Source of the DNA: Echinicola strongylocentroti | GTDB lineage: Bacteria; Bacteroidota; Bacteroidia; Cytophagales; Cyclobacteriaceae | Reading direction: 5' to 3' | Assembly: GCF_003260975.1 (NCBI RefSeq) | Contig: NZ_CP030041.1 | Location: forward strand, 5,645,501-5,709,500 | DNA length: 64,000 bases | Shown here: positions 42,550 through 57,320 of the stretch, in pieces | Layout: the number at the start of each line of letters is the position of its first letter | Position numbering within the stretch: position 1 is the first letter of the stretch | Notes under the pieces: model-generated | What the model was told of the DNA's origin: nothing | Seen by the model: only the letters and a program-made list of their open reading frames with translations | Database searches by the model: none | Program-made: the position numbers and the translations under genes

Positions 42550-45138
42550 ATGAAAGACCTAACCAACGTACTAATTGTGCTTTTTTCTATTGTGCTACTG
42601 CCGCTTCAAGCACAGGAAGTGGTAAAAGGAGAGCTCCGCATCGATACAGCTCATGGCCATGAGCTGGAATTGGGAGCCAGTGGCTTTAATGTAAGGATAG
42701 CAGATAAGGTATGGGGCTACACGCATCCGGAGTTTCGCCAAGCCGTCCACCAGCTTCAGCCTGGGTGGTTGAGGTATTTTTCGGGTACTATGGGCGACGC
42801 TTTCAGCGCTGCCACAGGACAATATAACCTTGACTATGCCATGATGATGGATCATCGGGGGCAATTCCTCAAGGGGCATCGTTTTACGCAGGTAAAAGGG
42901 CCTCATCGCATTATTGATCTATACGACCTGCTCGGAGAGGTTGGGGGAAAGTTAGTGGTGACCATTAACGGATTTACGGAGACTCCGGAAATGACCAAAG
43001 CCTTGGCGGAGTTTTGTAAGGACAATCACATCATCGTAGAAGCATGGCAGTTCTGCAATGAACCGTACTTTTATGTGCCCAATCGAAACCGCTACTGGTG
43101 GAATGACGGGTATGATTACGCCCAGAAAATGAAACCTCACGCGGATGCCATAAGAGAGGTCTTCCCAGATGCAAAAATGGCCCTTAACTTTACCTGGGAT
43201 GGTATTTGGGGATTTATGAAAGAAATCAACCGTTATCAGATAGAGAACGGGGCATATTGGAATGTGTTCAGTAAGCATTCTTACGCACCTCACATCGGTG
43301 GTAAAGAGAGCTTTGACCAAGCTATGCGAAGAGCCAATTCAAAGATCATCGAAGCCACTTCTGATGAGGCCATGGAGGAAATCGAAGCTTATACTGAAGA
43401 AGACATTCCCCTGCTTATCACCGAATTTGGTGTCTGGAACAGGCCATTGAACGGGATTTTTTCGGGGATATACAATACTGAATATACCTTGCGCCAGCTG
43501 TCCCATTCCAATGCCTTTTTAATAGGATCGCATGAAGTGAGCAATAAAATCAGGCCTGCCAGTAACAAGAATCAGCTGATAGAAAATGCTTATGCCCAGC
43601 AAATCCCAATTGATACCGACACCATCATGTCGGGATTGTATCAAGATGAAGAGGGGAAGGGACTCCAGCTCCTTCACGAAGCCACCAACAATTCCAGAAA
43701 GATCAACCCCGTAATTGTAACTGGTACAAGGAAGGTGCCCGGCCTAAAAAATGATAAGGTAGAGTCCGTCTATGCGATGCATTTTGAAGGTGTCAACGGG
43801 CTTGATTATTTGGCCGTGACCAATCGGTCCGAATACGCCTATACATTTGATTTAAAGCTGGACAATGAAACGGTGAACGGTGAGTTTACCCACAAGTACA
43901 TTTGGTCAAAGGTGGCAGAAAATAAAAATGTACCGATCGAAGAGCAGACATACCAGGGCAATACAGTGGCTATCAAGCCCTTTTCTGTGAACGTTATCCA
44001 GTGGCCCAATGGAAACAGCCCTTCACATGAGGCGACTAGAATTTACAGTGCCGATGTGGTGGCATCCGGTGTACGCCTGGACTGGTGGGAAAGAAAGAAG
44101 GCAAGCAACTATGAAGTGACCATCACAGACCAATCTGGTACTATCAGCCATAAAGAAGTCAATTCTAACCAAACCGTTATTACTGACCTGAAAGAGGGTG
44201 AGGAATATACCTTTGAAGTAGCGGCACTGTATAATGACGGTAAAAGCGAGCCTAGCAATCCGGTTACGGTCAACTATGCCCTTCCAGAAGCGCCGAAGAT
44301 TTTTAAGTTAAGCCAAAGGGACACCACATTTACCTTGTTTTGGGAGAGTGAAAAAAATACCAATGGTTATCAAATCGAGGTGAAATCAAAGGATGGAAGC
44401 TTTATGGAGACCTATGATACCAAAAACGTTTTTGGCTATAGGGTTTCAGGTTTGCAGTATGATCAGCAGTATACCATTTCCCTTCGAGCCTATAATGGGT
44501 TGGGTACTAGTCAGTCAGCCTCGCATGAAACCATTACGCTGGAGGAAGATTTTCCGATTCCAGCTAGGAATATTTCTGCCACAGAAACCAGGAATGGCAA
44601 TGTTTATTTGGAGTGGATAGCTCAGGATACACTAAACCCGGGCGTAAGGTATAATATTTACCGAGGAAAGGCTCCCCATGATTTTACGTTGTACCAAGAA
44701 GCGGTGGAAGGAACGCATTTTATAGATGAATCCTCAGAAGGCCTGGACTATTTTTACACCGTAAAGGCAGTGAACAGTGCTGGTGAAGCGTCGTTTTACC
44801 CCAATGTCGCAACGGTTATCAAAAGAGACCCTGCCTATACGTTGGAGATCAGCGAGGTGACAAGTACAGCAGAGGGGCTGCAAATTAAGGTAGCTACTGA
44901 AAATCTGGATGTAGAAAATGCAAGCAGCGTGGGAGTGAAGTTGAATGATGTTTCTTTTTTGAATTTAGAGGAAGTAGGGTTTGAGGCCCAATCGATAAAG
45001 AACGACCACTTTGAAGTAGTTATTCCTTGGACCAAATTAAATGGCAACCGGTCCTATTTTGTTAAGGCCTATGTGAAGTCAAGAAGTGGGGAAAAGCGTT
45101 CATTACCGCCATTTCATAAGATCAGAACGCCCCAATAA
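42550..45138 (+). CDS. Clan GH-A glycosidase with fibronectin-III-like C-terminal domains
   Basis: Secreted enzyme, 862 aa; signal peptide ends LQAQ. The N-terminal half is a TIM barrel (about 35-350) with acid/base candidate E171 in AWQFCNEPYF and nucleophile candidate E292 in LLITEFGVWN, then a beta-sandwich up to about 490. From about 500 onward come two or three fibronectin-III-like domains (VRLDWWERKKASNYEVTI, FTLFWESEKNTNGYQIEV, VYLEWIAQDTLNPGVRYNIY) and a final beta domain. The barrel resembles GH39/GH51/GH79-type enzymes in general, but I cannot assign a family. FnIII modules usually act as spacers that expose a polysaccharide-cutting domain. Paired with the HEAT-tailed sulfatase and ended by a terminator. 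Confidence 0.72.
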   Translation: MKDLTNVLIVLFSIVLLPLQAQEVVKGELRIDTAHGHELELGASGFNVRIADKVWGYTHPEFRQAVHQLQPGWLRYFSGTMGDAFSAATGQYNLDYAMMMDHRGQFLKGHRFTQVKGPHRIIDLYDLLGEVGGKLVVTINGFTETPEMTKALAEFCKDNHIIVEAWQFCNEPYFYVPNRNRYWWNDGYDYAQKMKPHADAIREVFPDAKMALNFTWDGIWGFMKEINRYQIENGAYWNVFSKHSYAPHIGGKESFDQAMRRANSKIIEATSDEAMEEIEAYTEEDIPLLITEFGVWNRPLNGIFSGIYNTEYTLRQLSHSNAFLIGSHEVSNKIRPASNKNQLIENAYAQQIPIDTDTIMSGLYQDEEGKGLQLLHEATNNSRKINPVIVTGTRKVPGLKNDKVESVYAMHFEGVNGLDYLAVTNRSEYAYTFDLKLDNETVNGEFTHKYIWSKVAENKNVPIEEQTYQGNTVAIKPFSVNVIQWPNGNSPSHEATRIYSADVVASGVRLDWWERKKASNYEVTITDQSGTISHKEVNSNQTVITDLKEGEEYTFEVAALYNDGKSEPSNPVTVNYALPEAPKIFKLSQRDTTFTLFWESEKNTNGYQIEVKSKDGSFMETYDTKNVFGYRVSGLQYDQQYTISLRAYNGLGTSQSASHETITLEEDFPIPARNISATETRNGNVYLEWIAQDTLNPGVRYNIYRGKAPHDFTLYQEAVEGTHFIDESSEGLDYFYTVKAVNSAGEASFYPNVATVIKRDPAYTLEISEVTSTAEGLQIKVATENLDVENASSVGVKLNDVSFLNLEEVGFEAQSIKNDHFEVVIPWTKLNGNRSYFVKAYVKSRSGEKRSLPPFHKIRTPQ

Positions 45139-45182
45139 AAGAGGAAAAAATAGATCAAAAGGGATTTTAAAAATCTTTCAAG

Positions 45183-45213
45183 CGCCCATATCATGATATT
45201 GGGCGTTTTTTTG
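45183..45213 (+). terminator. Intrinsic terminator between the glycosidase and the regulator gene
   Basis: CGCCCA pairs with TGGGCG around an ATATCATGATAT self-complementary centre, followed by seven T residues. The regulator gene starts 38 nt later, leaving little room for its promoter. Confidence 0.85.
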
Positions 45214-45250
45214 TACCTTCAAGCTCAAAAATAACCGTATAAAACCCTAA

Positions 45251-48200
45251 ATGATTACCCTCCAAAAGTTAAAAAACCTGATCTTGGGATCAGTTGTTCT
45301 ACTAGTCTTAAGTGCTTTTGAAATAGCTCCCTATTCACATATGGAGTATGGGTATATTTCAGCTGAATCTGGGCTGGACACCGATGAATGTAACTTTACC
45401 TACCAAGACAGTGAGGGGTATTTATGGATAGGAAGCAATGAAGGGCTCTACAGATATGATGGCTATGAAATCCTCAATGTGGATGACTTGGTAAAAGAGT
45501 CCAGCCTTTCTAAAGTGCGGTTTTTTGACGCGATAGAAGGCGGAAGCCAGACCATTTGGTTTGCCACTTCCAAGGGGGTGTTGAGCTATAATAAGAAAGC
45601 TCACCAATTCCGTTTTTTGCAAGCTCCGGAAGATGCCGATTTTCACTTGAACCAAGGCTTCAATAGCATTGCCATTGATAGGGATGAGAATATTTGGTTT
45701 GGCGGCCTTCAGGGATTGTACAAGCTAAACACCCAGAATGACAGCGTGTCCAAGTGCCTAGGCACTTGGGGAAATGGAGAAAAGAACCTCAGCATCAAGG
45801 ACATTGAAGTTAATAATGAAGGAGATGTCTGGGTTGCCACTTGGGGACAGGGAGTGGGATGTTTTGATAAAGAAAAACAACTTTTTGACCTCTACAGGAT
45901 CTTTAAAAAAGGACCTGTCAAAAGTAAGTACAACGTGTTGACTTCCATTCATTTTGATAGCAAGGACAATTTGTGGTTGGGGACTTGGGACAATGGGCTG
46001 TATGTACTGGACATCAATGATAAGAGGAACCCTATCATCCTCAATCATTTTGCAAGAGAGGCAAAGAAAAACACCATTATTGGTAATATCGTCTATGATA
46101 TAGAGGAGGATGAGAATGGAGGGATGTGGATAGGGACTCCTTACGGGGTAAGTGTCCTTAAGGACTGGGCCACGAGTAGTCCACATTTTTATAATATAAC
46201 TGCTTCTACCAAGAGGAATGCACTAAACAACAACGAAATCAGAGGCATTTTTAAAGACCAAACCGGTTTGATGTATCTTTCTACGCAGGGGGGAGGGGTG
46301 AACAAAGTGAAGATCACCGATCAGTTTTTTAAAACGTTTAATATTTCGCAAGTGGACTCCTTGAAAAAGAGCCAATCGGTGTACAGTTTCATTAAGGATC
46401 CACAAAATAGGCTGTTGGTAGGTGTGCAGAGTTTGGCCTTTGGCGTATATGACGTAGAAAAGCAGTTGTTTAAACATTACACTTCCATTCCTGAATACCG
46501 TCCCTTACAAAACCTTAATATCAATACAGTAAAAAGCTTTGCTTGGGACAAGAATGGAGTGCTTTGGCTAGGTACCCGTTATAGGGGATTGGTAAAGTAT
46601 GACACCAACAGTCAACAATACTATAGTATCAGTAATGATTTCGATAATGATGCCTATTCCTTGAAAGAACTTGGCAAAATCGTAATTGATGATAACAACA
46701 CTATTTGGCTTATCTCAGAAGGAGACCTTTATCGTGTGGACCAAGGAAAGAGCCAGCGGTTTGATGATTTTGAAGTGAAAAAGGTCCCTGTCCTTCTGAG
46801 CAATGAAGAGCATGCAGGCACACCGGTCGATTTTGAACTTGGGAAAGACGGGGTCATCTATTTGGCCATGTCCAATGGAAAAATCCTACAATCCAAGGTC
46901 GGCATATACACCCAAAACGCACATTTCCAGTTTGAGGAGCTGTACGACTATGGGAATGAGAAATTAGTCAAAGCCTTATATATTGACGACAAGAATTTGT
47001 GGATTGGGGGAGAAAATGGGCTTACCCAATTGGCCTTGGATAAGGAAGGAACAGTGGTAAGCACGTACTTGACGCAGTATAGGAAGCTAAAGATCAATTC
47101 AATTCTGAAAACAGAAGAGCATATTGTAGGGCTTTCCAATAAAGGCGTATTGATCTTGGCGCTTGATGAGAATGAAAATCCGGTTAATATCCTTTCGGAA
47201 GAGGAAGGGCTACAAGGTAATATTTTTATAGGAGGGGCTTTATACCAAGATGGCGATCAGACGTACGTGGGTGGCCATAGTGGTTTTAACATCCTGGATG
47301 TCAAAAGAATCGAAATGGACAATTCAGTGCCCAAAATAGCCTTAACCAATATCAGGAGTGCTGACAAGGAGTATTTTAGTTCCAGTGATTTTACCACAGA
47401 GCGGCCCTTTGTGGTTTCGTATGCTGATAATGCGATCACGCTTTCCTTTGCCGCTATAGACCTCAGAAACCCAGAGGGATTATACTATGCCTATAAACTG
47501 GAAGGGCTGGATAATGAGTGGGCCTATACTACTGCCAGTAACAGGACAGCTACCTACATCAACTTAGAGCCAGGAGAGTATGTATTTAAAGTGAAGGCTA
47601 CCAATGCCCTCGGAAAATGGACAGGGGAGCAATCTGTATTACCTATTTTTGTCGAAACGGCCCCTTATTTGACTTGGTGGGCTTATTTATTTTATGTTGT
47701 TCTTGCTGCTGTAGTGCTCTATTGTTTTTTTATTCTCTATAAAAGACAGGCAAGGGCCAAGGAAGACTTGAGGATCCAGTCAGTGGAAAAATCAAAATCT
47801 GAAAAGCTCAACCAATTTAAGCTTCAGTTTTTTACCAATTTGAGTCATGAGTTGTTGACGCCGTTGTCTGTCCTGATGATCATCGCCCAAAAATGGCGGT
47901 TCACTGTTTCGAAAGATGCGGAGAAGGAGGTGAAGATATTAAATAGCAATGTGAATAAACTCCATGAGCATATCAAGCAAATGCTTCATTTCCGAAAGGC
48001 AGAGACTGGGAATATGACCCTAAACCTCCAAGAAATGTCCTTTGGTGACTTGGCAAGTGACCTGTTGGAAAATTATCAGGTAATGGCCAATGATAAAGAA
48101 CTCTTGCTTAAAGTGGACATTCAAGGAGACTTGAACGGGAAATTCGATAGGGAAAAATTGGAAATGTGCACCAATAACCTCCTTTCCAATGCCATAAAGT

Positions 48201-49384
48201 ACACCCCAAAAGGAGGCGAAGTGACTTTTTCGGCAACATCCCAAATGAAGGAAGAAAGAGAGTACCTCTTGGTGGTGGTCTCAGATACTGGCAGGGGAAT
48301 ACCGAAAGAAAACCTGGAGAATATTTTTAACCGTTTCTTTAGACTTCGCTCTGTAAACCAATTTGAGGATGGTTTGGGAATCGGACTTGCCCTCACCCAG
48401 CACCTGATTACGCTCCAAGGGGGAGAGATAGGTGTAGAAAGTACAGAAGGAAAAGGAGCCAGTTTCCGGTTTATGGTACCGGTAGATGGCGTAATGACAG
48501 GTGAAAACACGGCTATTGATAAAATCACCTTTACTGAAGAGGAAGAACTCCACTGGAAATCCTATACTGACCGTAAAAAAGCCAATCCCATTACGGATAT
48601 AAAATATTCCGGCAAAACCATCCTAATAGTAGAAGATAACCCTGATTTTCTACTGTTAATGGAGACCTACCTGAGTTTATATTACAAAGTCTTGACAGCC
48701 GAAAACGGCAAGAAAGCTTTTGAACTGGCGAGCAGTAATGAAATAGACCTGATAGTTTCGGACCTGATGGTGCCGGATATGGATGGTTTTGAGCTGTGTT
48801 CCAAAATTAAATCTGATGTCAATACCAGCCATATTCCATTTATCATTGTTACGGCCAGGACAGAGGACCGTGATCGGCTCATAGGTTATGAAGTAGGCGC
48901 AGATTCATACCTTACCAAGCCCATAAATTTTGAGGTATTGATCTATCGCATGGAATCCCTACTAAAGACCAGGGAAAAAATGCATGCGGATTTTAATACG
49001 GGAGCGATTTTGGAGCCCAAAAAGCTCACCAATTCCTCTATAGATGAAACCTTTATAGTAAAGGCCAAAGAAGTGGTGGAAGAGAACATGTCAGAACCTG
49101 ATTTTACGGTTAAGGTGCTGTGTGATGAGTTAGGTATGAGCAATTCCATGTTTTATAGAAAAATAAAAGGAATTTTGGACTTGACGCCAAATGAGTTTAT
49201 AAAAAATATTCGCTTAAGAAGAGCTGCTCAGCTACTTGAAGGTAGGGAAATGAACATCTCCGATATAGCCTATATGACAGGTTTCAATGACCTGAGCTAT
49301 TTTGGTGTATGTTTTAAAAAACAATACGGGAAATCCCCGAGCAATTATCAAAAGGAATATTCGGAAGCCTCGACTGCTGGCTGA
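45251..49384 (+). CDS. Hybrid two-component system regulator (sensor kinase, receiver and AraC-type activator in one protein)
   Basis: Inner-membrane regulator, 1377 aa, that senses an oligosaccharide in the periplasm and activates polysaccharide-utilisation genes. The periplasmic part (about 30-800) consists of two seven-bladed propellers of Reg_prop repeats (DSEGYLWIGSNEGLYRYDG and many similar) and a Y_Y_Y domain (YAYKLEGLDNEWAY, about 740). One membrane span is at about 809-832. The kinase has H866 in LSHELLTP, the N-box NNLLSNAIKYTP and G-boxes DTGRGIP and GLGIGLAL. The receiver begins TILIVEDN with phospho-acceptor D1171 (VSDLMVPDMDG). A HTH_18/AraC DNA-binding domain occupies about 1275-1375. 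All catalytic residues are present. It stands between two enzyme operons and is the only regulator in the window. Confidence 0.97.
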   Translation: MITLQKLKNLILGSVVLLVLSAFEIAPYSHMEYGYISAESGLDTDECNFTYQDSEGYLWIGSNEGLYRYDGYEILNVDDLVKESSLSKVRFFDAIEGGSQTIWFATSKGVLSYNKKAHQFRFLQAPEDADFHLNQGFNSIAIDRDENIWFGGLQGLYKLNTQNDSVSKCLGTWGNGEKNLSIKDIEVNNEGDVWVATWGQGVGCFDKEKQLFDLYRIFKKGPVKSKYNVLTSIHFDSKDNLWLGTWDNGLYVLDINDKRNPIILNHFAREAKKNTIIGNIVYDIEEDENGGMWIGTPYGVSVLKDWATSSPHFYNITASTKRNALNNNEIRGIFKDQTGLMYLSTQGGGVNKVKITDQFFKTFNISQVDSLKKSQSVYSFIKDPQNRLLVGVQSLAFGVYDVEKQLFKHYTSIPEYRPLQNLNINTVKSFAWDKNGVLWLGTRYRGLVKYDTNSQQYYSISNDFDNDAYSLKELGKIVIDDNNTIWLISEGDLYRVDQGKSQRFDDFEVKKVPVLLSNEEHAGTPVDFELGKDGVIYLAMSNGKILQSKVGIYTQNAHFQFEELYDYGNEKLVKALYIDDKNLWIGGENGLTQLALDKEGTVVSTYLTQYRKLKINSILKTEEHIVGLSNKGVLILALDENENPVNILSEEEGLQGNIFIGGALYQDGDQTYVGGHSGFNILDVKRIEMDNSVPKIALTNIRSADKEYFSSSDFTTERPFVVSYADNAITLSFAAIDLRNPEGLYYAYKLEGLDNEWAYTTASNRTATYINLEPGEYVFKVKATNALGKWTGEQSVLPIFVETAPYLTWWAYLFYVVLAAVVLYCFFILYKRQARAKEDLRIQSVEKSKSEKLNQFKLQFFTNLSHELLTPLSVLMIIAQKWRFTVSKDAEKEVKILNSNVNKLHEHIKQMLHFRKAETGNMTLNLQEMSFGDLASDLLENYQVMANDKELLLKVDIQGDLNGKFDREKLEMCTNNLLSNAIKYTPKGGEVTFSATSQMKEEREYLLVVVSDTGRGIPKENLENIFNRFFRLRSVNQFEDGLGIGLALTQHLITLQGGEIGVESTEGKGASFRFMVPVDGVMTGENTAIDKITFTEEEELHWKSYTDRKKANPITDIKYSGKTILIVEDNPDFLLLMETYLSLYYKVLTAENGKKAFELASSNEIDLIVSDLMVPDMDGFELCSKIKSDVNTSHIPFIIVTARTEDRDRLIGYEVGADSYLTKPINFEVLIYRMESLLKTREKMHADFNTGAILEPKKLTNSSIDETFIVKAKEVVEENMSEPDFTVKVLCDELGMSNSMFYRKIKGILDLTPNEFIKNIRLRRAAQLLEGREMNISDIAYMTGFNDLSYFGVCFKKQYGKSPSNYQKEYSEASTAG

Positions 49385-49597
49385 TTGGGAAAGGACTCCT
49401 AGGCGTTGGTGTGGTCCATAATGATAATGGCTCCTGTCGGATAAACTGTTTTGAGTAATTGTCTAGTGAGCCAAAAACTATAAAAGGCGCCTTTTTTTAC
49501 TTTTAAATGATATTTCATATTATTTGAATGGATAGTAAGAATGCTTGGTGTACTTGTAGATTATCTTTGGTTGATTAATATTAACAGTGAACCAAGC

Positions 49598-51103
49598 ATG
49601 AAGAATACAAGGAAAACAAAGTCTTCCGATGTTGTAATGGTACTGTCAGCCATAATGGCCCTGACAGCATGTGGACCGACAACAAGTACCGAAGCCCAAG
49701 ACAGTACAAAGCCCAATATAATTTATATTTTGGCCGATGATATGGGCTATGCGGATATGGGAGCTTATGGACAGGAAAAAATAGAAACACCTAACCTGGA
49801 TGCGCTAGCCGAGTCCGGAATGATGTTTATGAACCACTATACGGGAAGTACAGTATGTGCTCCTTCCCGCTCAGCACTGATGACAGGACTACATACCGGA
49901 CACACTCCCATTCGTGGCAATAAGGAATACCAGCCAGAAGGGCAAGAGGCGTTGCCTGATTCTGTTTTGACGATAGGCAAGATGATGAAAAAAGCAGGGT
50001 ATGTTACTGGTGCTTTTGGAAAATGGGGCTTGGGCTTCGTCGGAACTGAGGGAGACCCCAATAACCAAGGTCTGGATTATTTCTTTGGCTACAACTGCCA
50101 GCGTCAAGCCCACCGTTACTACCCCGAGTACCTTTGGGAAAATGACCAAAAGGTATTCCTTGAAGGGAATGATTGGGTCGATAAAAACACTTATGCACAG
50201 GATGTGATCCATGATAAAACATTGGCATTTATTGACAAAAACGGAGACAAGCCATTTTTTATGTACGTACCACTAGTGGCGCCCCATGCCGAGCTAGCAG
50301 CCCCTGATACCGCGGTGGTCAATAAATACCGAAGGAGATTTGGAGCAGAAAAACCTTACGAAGGAAAGCCAGGTGCCGACTATGGAGAAGATATTGTCGT
50401 AGGTATGTACCAGTCACAGGAATATCCCCGCGCCACCTATGCGGCAATGGTCGAAAGAATCGATAAGTATGTCGGAGAAATAGTAGCAAAACTAGAGGAG
50501 AAGGGACTTACAGAAAATACCGTCATCATGTTTGCCAGTGATAATGGCCCCCATCAAGAAGGAGGAAACGACCCTGACTTTTTTGATAGCAATAATGGCT
50601 ATCGTGGCTATAAGAGAGACCTCTATGAAGGTGGTATAAGAACGGCTTTTGTAGTGAAGTGGCCTGGTAAGATCCAAAAGGGCAGCAAGACAGACCATGT
50701 TTCTGCATTTTGGGACATTCTTCCGACTGTGGCGGACATGGTGGATTATGAAGAATTGCCAAAAGTCGATGGCGTTTCCTTTTTGCCGACATTGTTAGGT
50801 GATGGCAACCAGCCAAAACACGACCATTTATATTGGGAGTTTGTAGAGCAAGGGGGCAAGCAGGCCGTGAGAGATGGTGATTGGAAGGCCGTGAGGTTGA
50901 AAGTCAGGAACCAACCTGATGCTCCAATAGAACTCTATGACCTTAAAAACGATCCAGGGGAAACCAACAATGTGGCAGATAAACACCCTGAGTTGGTTAA
51001 GAAGATGGCTGGTCTAATGGAAAGTAGCCATAAGAAGAACCCCGTATTTCCGCTGTACAAACATGAAGGGAAAGAAGACCAAAATCTTTTTATTGTAGAC
51101 TAA
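49598..51103 (+). CDS. Family S1 sulfatase, lipoprotein, start of a sulfatase-GH2-sulfatase operon
   Basis: 501 aa. The ATG at 49598 is chosen because it begins a lipoprotein signal (MALTAC, C25); an in-frame codon at 49541 would add an unusual 19-residue extension. Metal-site segment YILADDMGYADMG; formylglycine signature C87-A-P-S-R (VCAPSRSALMTG); further landmarks FGKWGLG, FASDNGPHQEG and LYEGGIRTAFVVKWPG. The sequence is of the arylsulfatase A/N-acetylgalactosamine-6-sulfatase type. The GH2 gene follows after 12 nt, so desulfation and beta-galactosidase action on the same oligosaccharide are likely coupled. Confidence 0.93.
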   Translation: MKNTRKTKSSDVVMVLSAIMALTACGPTTSTEAQDSTKPNIIYILADDMGYADMGAYGQEKIETPNLDALAESGMMFMNHYTGSTVCAPSRSALMTGLHTGHTPIRGNKEYQPEGQEALPDSVLTIGKMMKKAGYVTGAFGKWGLGFVGTEGDPNNQGLDYFFGYNCQRQAHRYYPEYLWENDQKVFLEGNDWVDKNTYAQDVIHDKTLAFIDKNGDKPFFMYVPLVAPHAELAAPDTAVVNKYRRRFGAEKPYEGKPGADYGEDIVVGMYQSQEYPRATYAAMVERIDKYVGEIVAKLEEKGLTENTVIMFASDNGPHQEGGNDPDFFDSNNGYRGYKRDLYEGGIRTAFVVKWPGKIQKGSKTDHVSAFWDILPTVADMVDYEELPKVDGVSFLPTLLGDGNQPKHDHLYWEFVEQGGKQAVRDGDWKAVRLKVRNQPDAPIELYDLKNDPGETNNVADKHPELVKKMAGLMESSHKKNPVFPLYKHEGKEDQNLFIVD

Positions 51104-55784
<4,681 letters not shown>

Positions 55785-55896
55785 TAATTAATACTGTTTC
55801 GAGACATAATGGGCTAGTTTGGTGATAAATAAATCATTTAACAATCAAACCCATTATTATGAAAAGGAACAATTCGATTAAAACCTTTTATTCATT

Positions 55897-57162
55897 TTGC
55901 TTGGGATGATGGCCTGTAAAAGCCAGGACATGGAATCCTTTGATGAACGATCAGCTGAGATTTCCCAGCTTCAAAGTTTGCAGAATCCTGTGATAACAGT
56001 AGACCCCGCCACCTTAAACCAAACGGTGGTATTTGCTGGTGATTCCAAATTATCCACTAAAGGTTGGGCTGATGGTAATACCTCTGTAATTGCCGATAAG
56101 CTTTTTAATGAGATGAAACTCGATATTCTGAGGGTTCCATTGTATGCCATGCGAGATGCGAGCGATCCATTTTATGATAAACTGGTGTCGACCATGGAAG
56201 CGGCAAAGAATGCTCACCCGAACGTCAAGTTTTTTGCCAGTGTGGCCAACGGTGACGGCGACCAGAACAACAATCTTCATCAGGGAGATAAGTTTCCAGT
56301 TTCGATGAAAGGATGCTGTCCTTACAATATCTACAGCCTAAACTTGACTGCCTATGCCCAAAAGTGGGATGAATACCTTCTGATGTTAGAAGACCATAAC
56401 CTTACAGTTGATTGGGTAGGGCCATTTAATGAGGACAATGCATCCAGCACGGATTATGATAAGGTATTTAACCAAATGGATGAATTGGGCAGTAAAACAA
56501 GAGTGGGGATGGAAACTTGGGGACTACAAGGTGGCATCGATAAGGTGACAAACCTGCAAGGAAGCATGGACATCGTCGGCTGTCATTTCTATGATGATGG
56601 TACACTAACTGACTGGGACGGTAAATGGGCCGAATTGGTCAATAAAACCAGCAAACCTGTTTGGTTTTCTGAGGCTACACGATACAAAACAAATGACAAT
56701 ATTAATAATTTAGTAGCAGGTATGGCCCATGTCTTTCCTTCGATGAGATCAGGCGTCGAGTCGGTTGCTTTTTACCAGGCCGTTCCGCGTTTTGTGAATT
56801 ATGATGGTACCATTCAGCCCAAGAAATATACAGGGTTTAAAAATCTGGTGAATAATGCACGGAGCAAGCATGTCGTTCCATCTACTTCATCCAGTAGTGA
56901 CATGAGTGTCTTGGCTTTTGCCAAGGATAAGAGCCTAAGCCTTCATATTGTGAACGAATCCACCTCCGATCAGACCACCCAGATCAGCTTGCAAAGTACC
57001 TATTCAGTTGCTGGAACCGTCACAAGGACGATATGGACCGCTAATGATACCGAAGTGAGCAATAGCTATACATTGAATGGGAATTCAAATTGGAACGTTA
57101 CGGTCCCAGCAGGATCGTATGTGCACCTTGACATTCCCTTGGCTACTGATGCAGGGAATTAA
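55897..57162 (+). CDS. Clan GH-A-like (GH30-like) lipoprotein with a disrupted signal-peptide start
   Basis: Putative glycosidase, about 420 aa. Core segments: TVVFAGDSKLS, LDILRVPLYAMRDA, VKFFASVANGDGD, DWVGPFNEDN with acid/base candidate E179, and KPVWFSEATRY with nucleophile candidate E259 (numbered from 55897), followed by GVESVAFYQAVPRF. A C-terminal beta-sandwich (about 335-420) resembles GH30 partner domains. Upstream, an ATG at 55859 begins MKRNNSIKTFYSF but reaches a stop in that frame after 16 codons. One extra T in the TTTT at 55895-55898 would join it to LLGMMAC, a plausible lipobox. So the sequence carries a one-base loss, or a sequencing error, and the functional start is probably 55859. 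The gene follows the 54339 sulfatase and is followed by a terminator. Confidence 0.68.
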   Translation: MLGMMACKSQDMESFDERSAEISQLQSLQNPVITVDPATLNQTVVFAGDSKLSTKGWADGNTSVIADKLFNEMKLDILRVPLYAMRDASDPFYDKLVSTMEAAKNAHPNVKFFASVANGDGDQNNNLHQGDKFPVSMKGCCPYNIYSLNLTAYAQKWDEYLLMLEDHNLTVDWVGPFNEDNASSTDYDKVFNQMDELGSKTRVGMETWGLQGGIDKVTNLQGSMDIVGCHFYDDGTLTDWDGKWAELVNKTSKPVWFSEATRYKTNDNINNLVAGMAHVFPSMRSGVESVAFYQAVPRFVNYDGTIQPKKYTGFKNLVNNARSKHVVPSTSSSSDMSVLAFAKDKSLSLHIVNESTSDQTTQISLQSTYSVAGTVTRTIWTANDTEVSNSYTLNGNSNWNVTVPAGSYVHLDIPLATDAGN

Positions 57163-57175
57163 TCTTTTATGACAT

Positions 57176-57220
57176 CCCATACGCCCTGTTTTAATGGAGA
57201 CAGGGCATATGGGCTGTTTT
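57176..57220 (+). terminator. Intrinsic terminator after the sulfatase/GH2 operon
   Basis: CCCATACGCCCTG pairs with CAGGGCATATGGG (one mismatch), followed by CTGTTTTATT, 13 nt after the stop. Confidence 0.78.
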
Positions 57221-57320
57221 ATTCAGTTATACCCAATAAGGTCAAGGGAAGAAAATGGGACAAATGCTTAAGAATCTGTAAGTAAAATGTTATTTTTACG
57301 GATCAATACAAGGTAGGAAC

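Noticed and set aside
49483..49500. AAAAGGCGCCTTTT palindrome after the regulator gene as a terminator
   Set aside because: The palindrome has no loop and so makes a poor RNA hairpin; no terminator is called there.
55895..55900. Programmed frameshift at the T tract before the clan GH-A-like lipoprotein
   Set aside because: The sequence does not follow the X-XXY-YYZ rule and a break inside a signal peptide would be an odd place for recoding; mutation or sequencing error is more likely.
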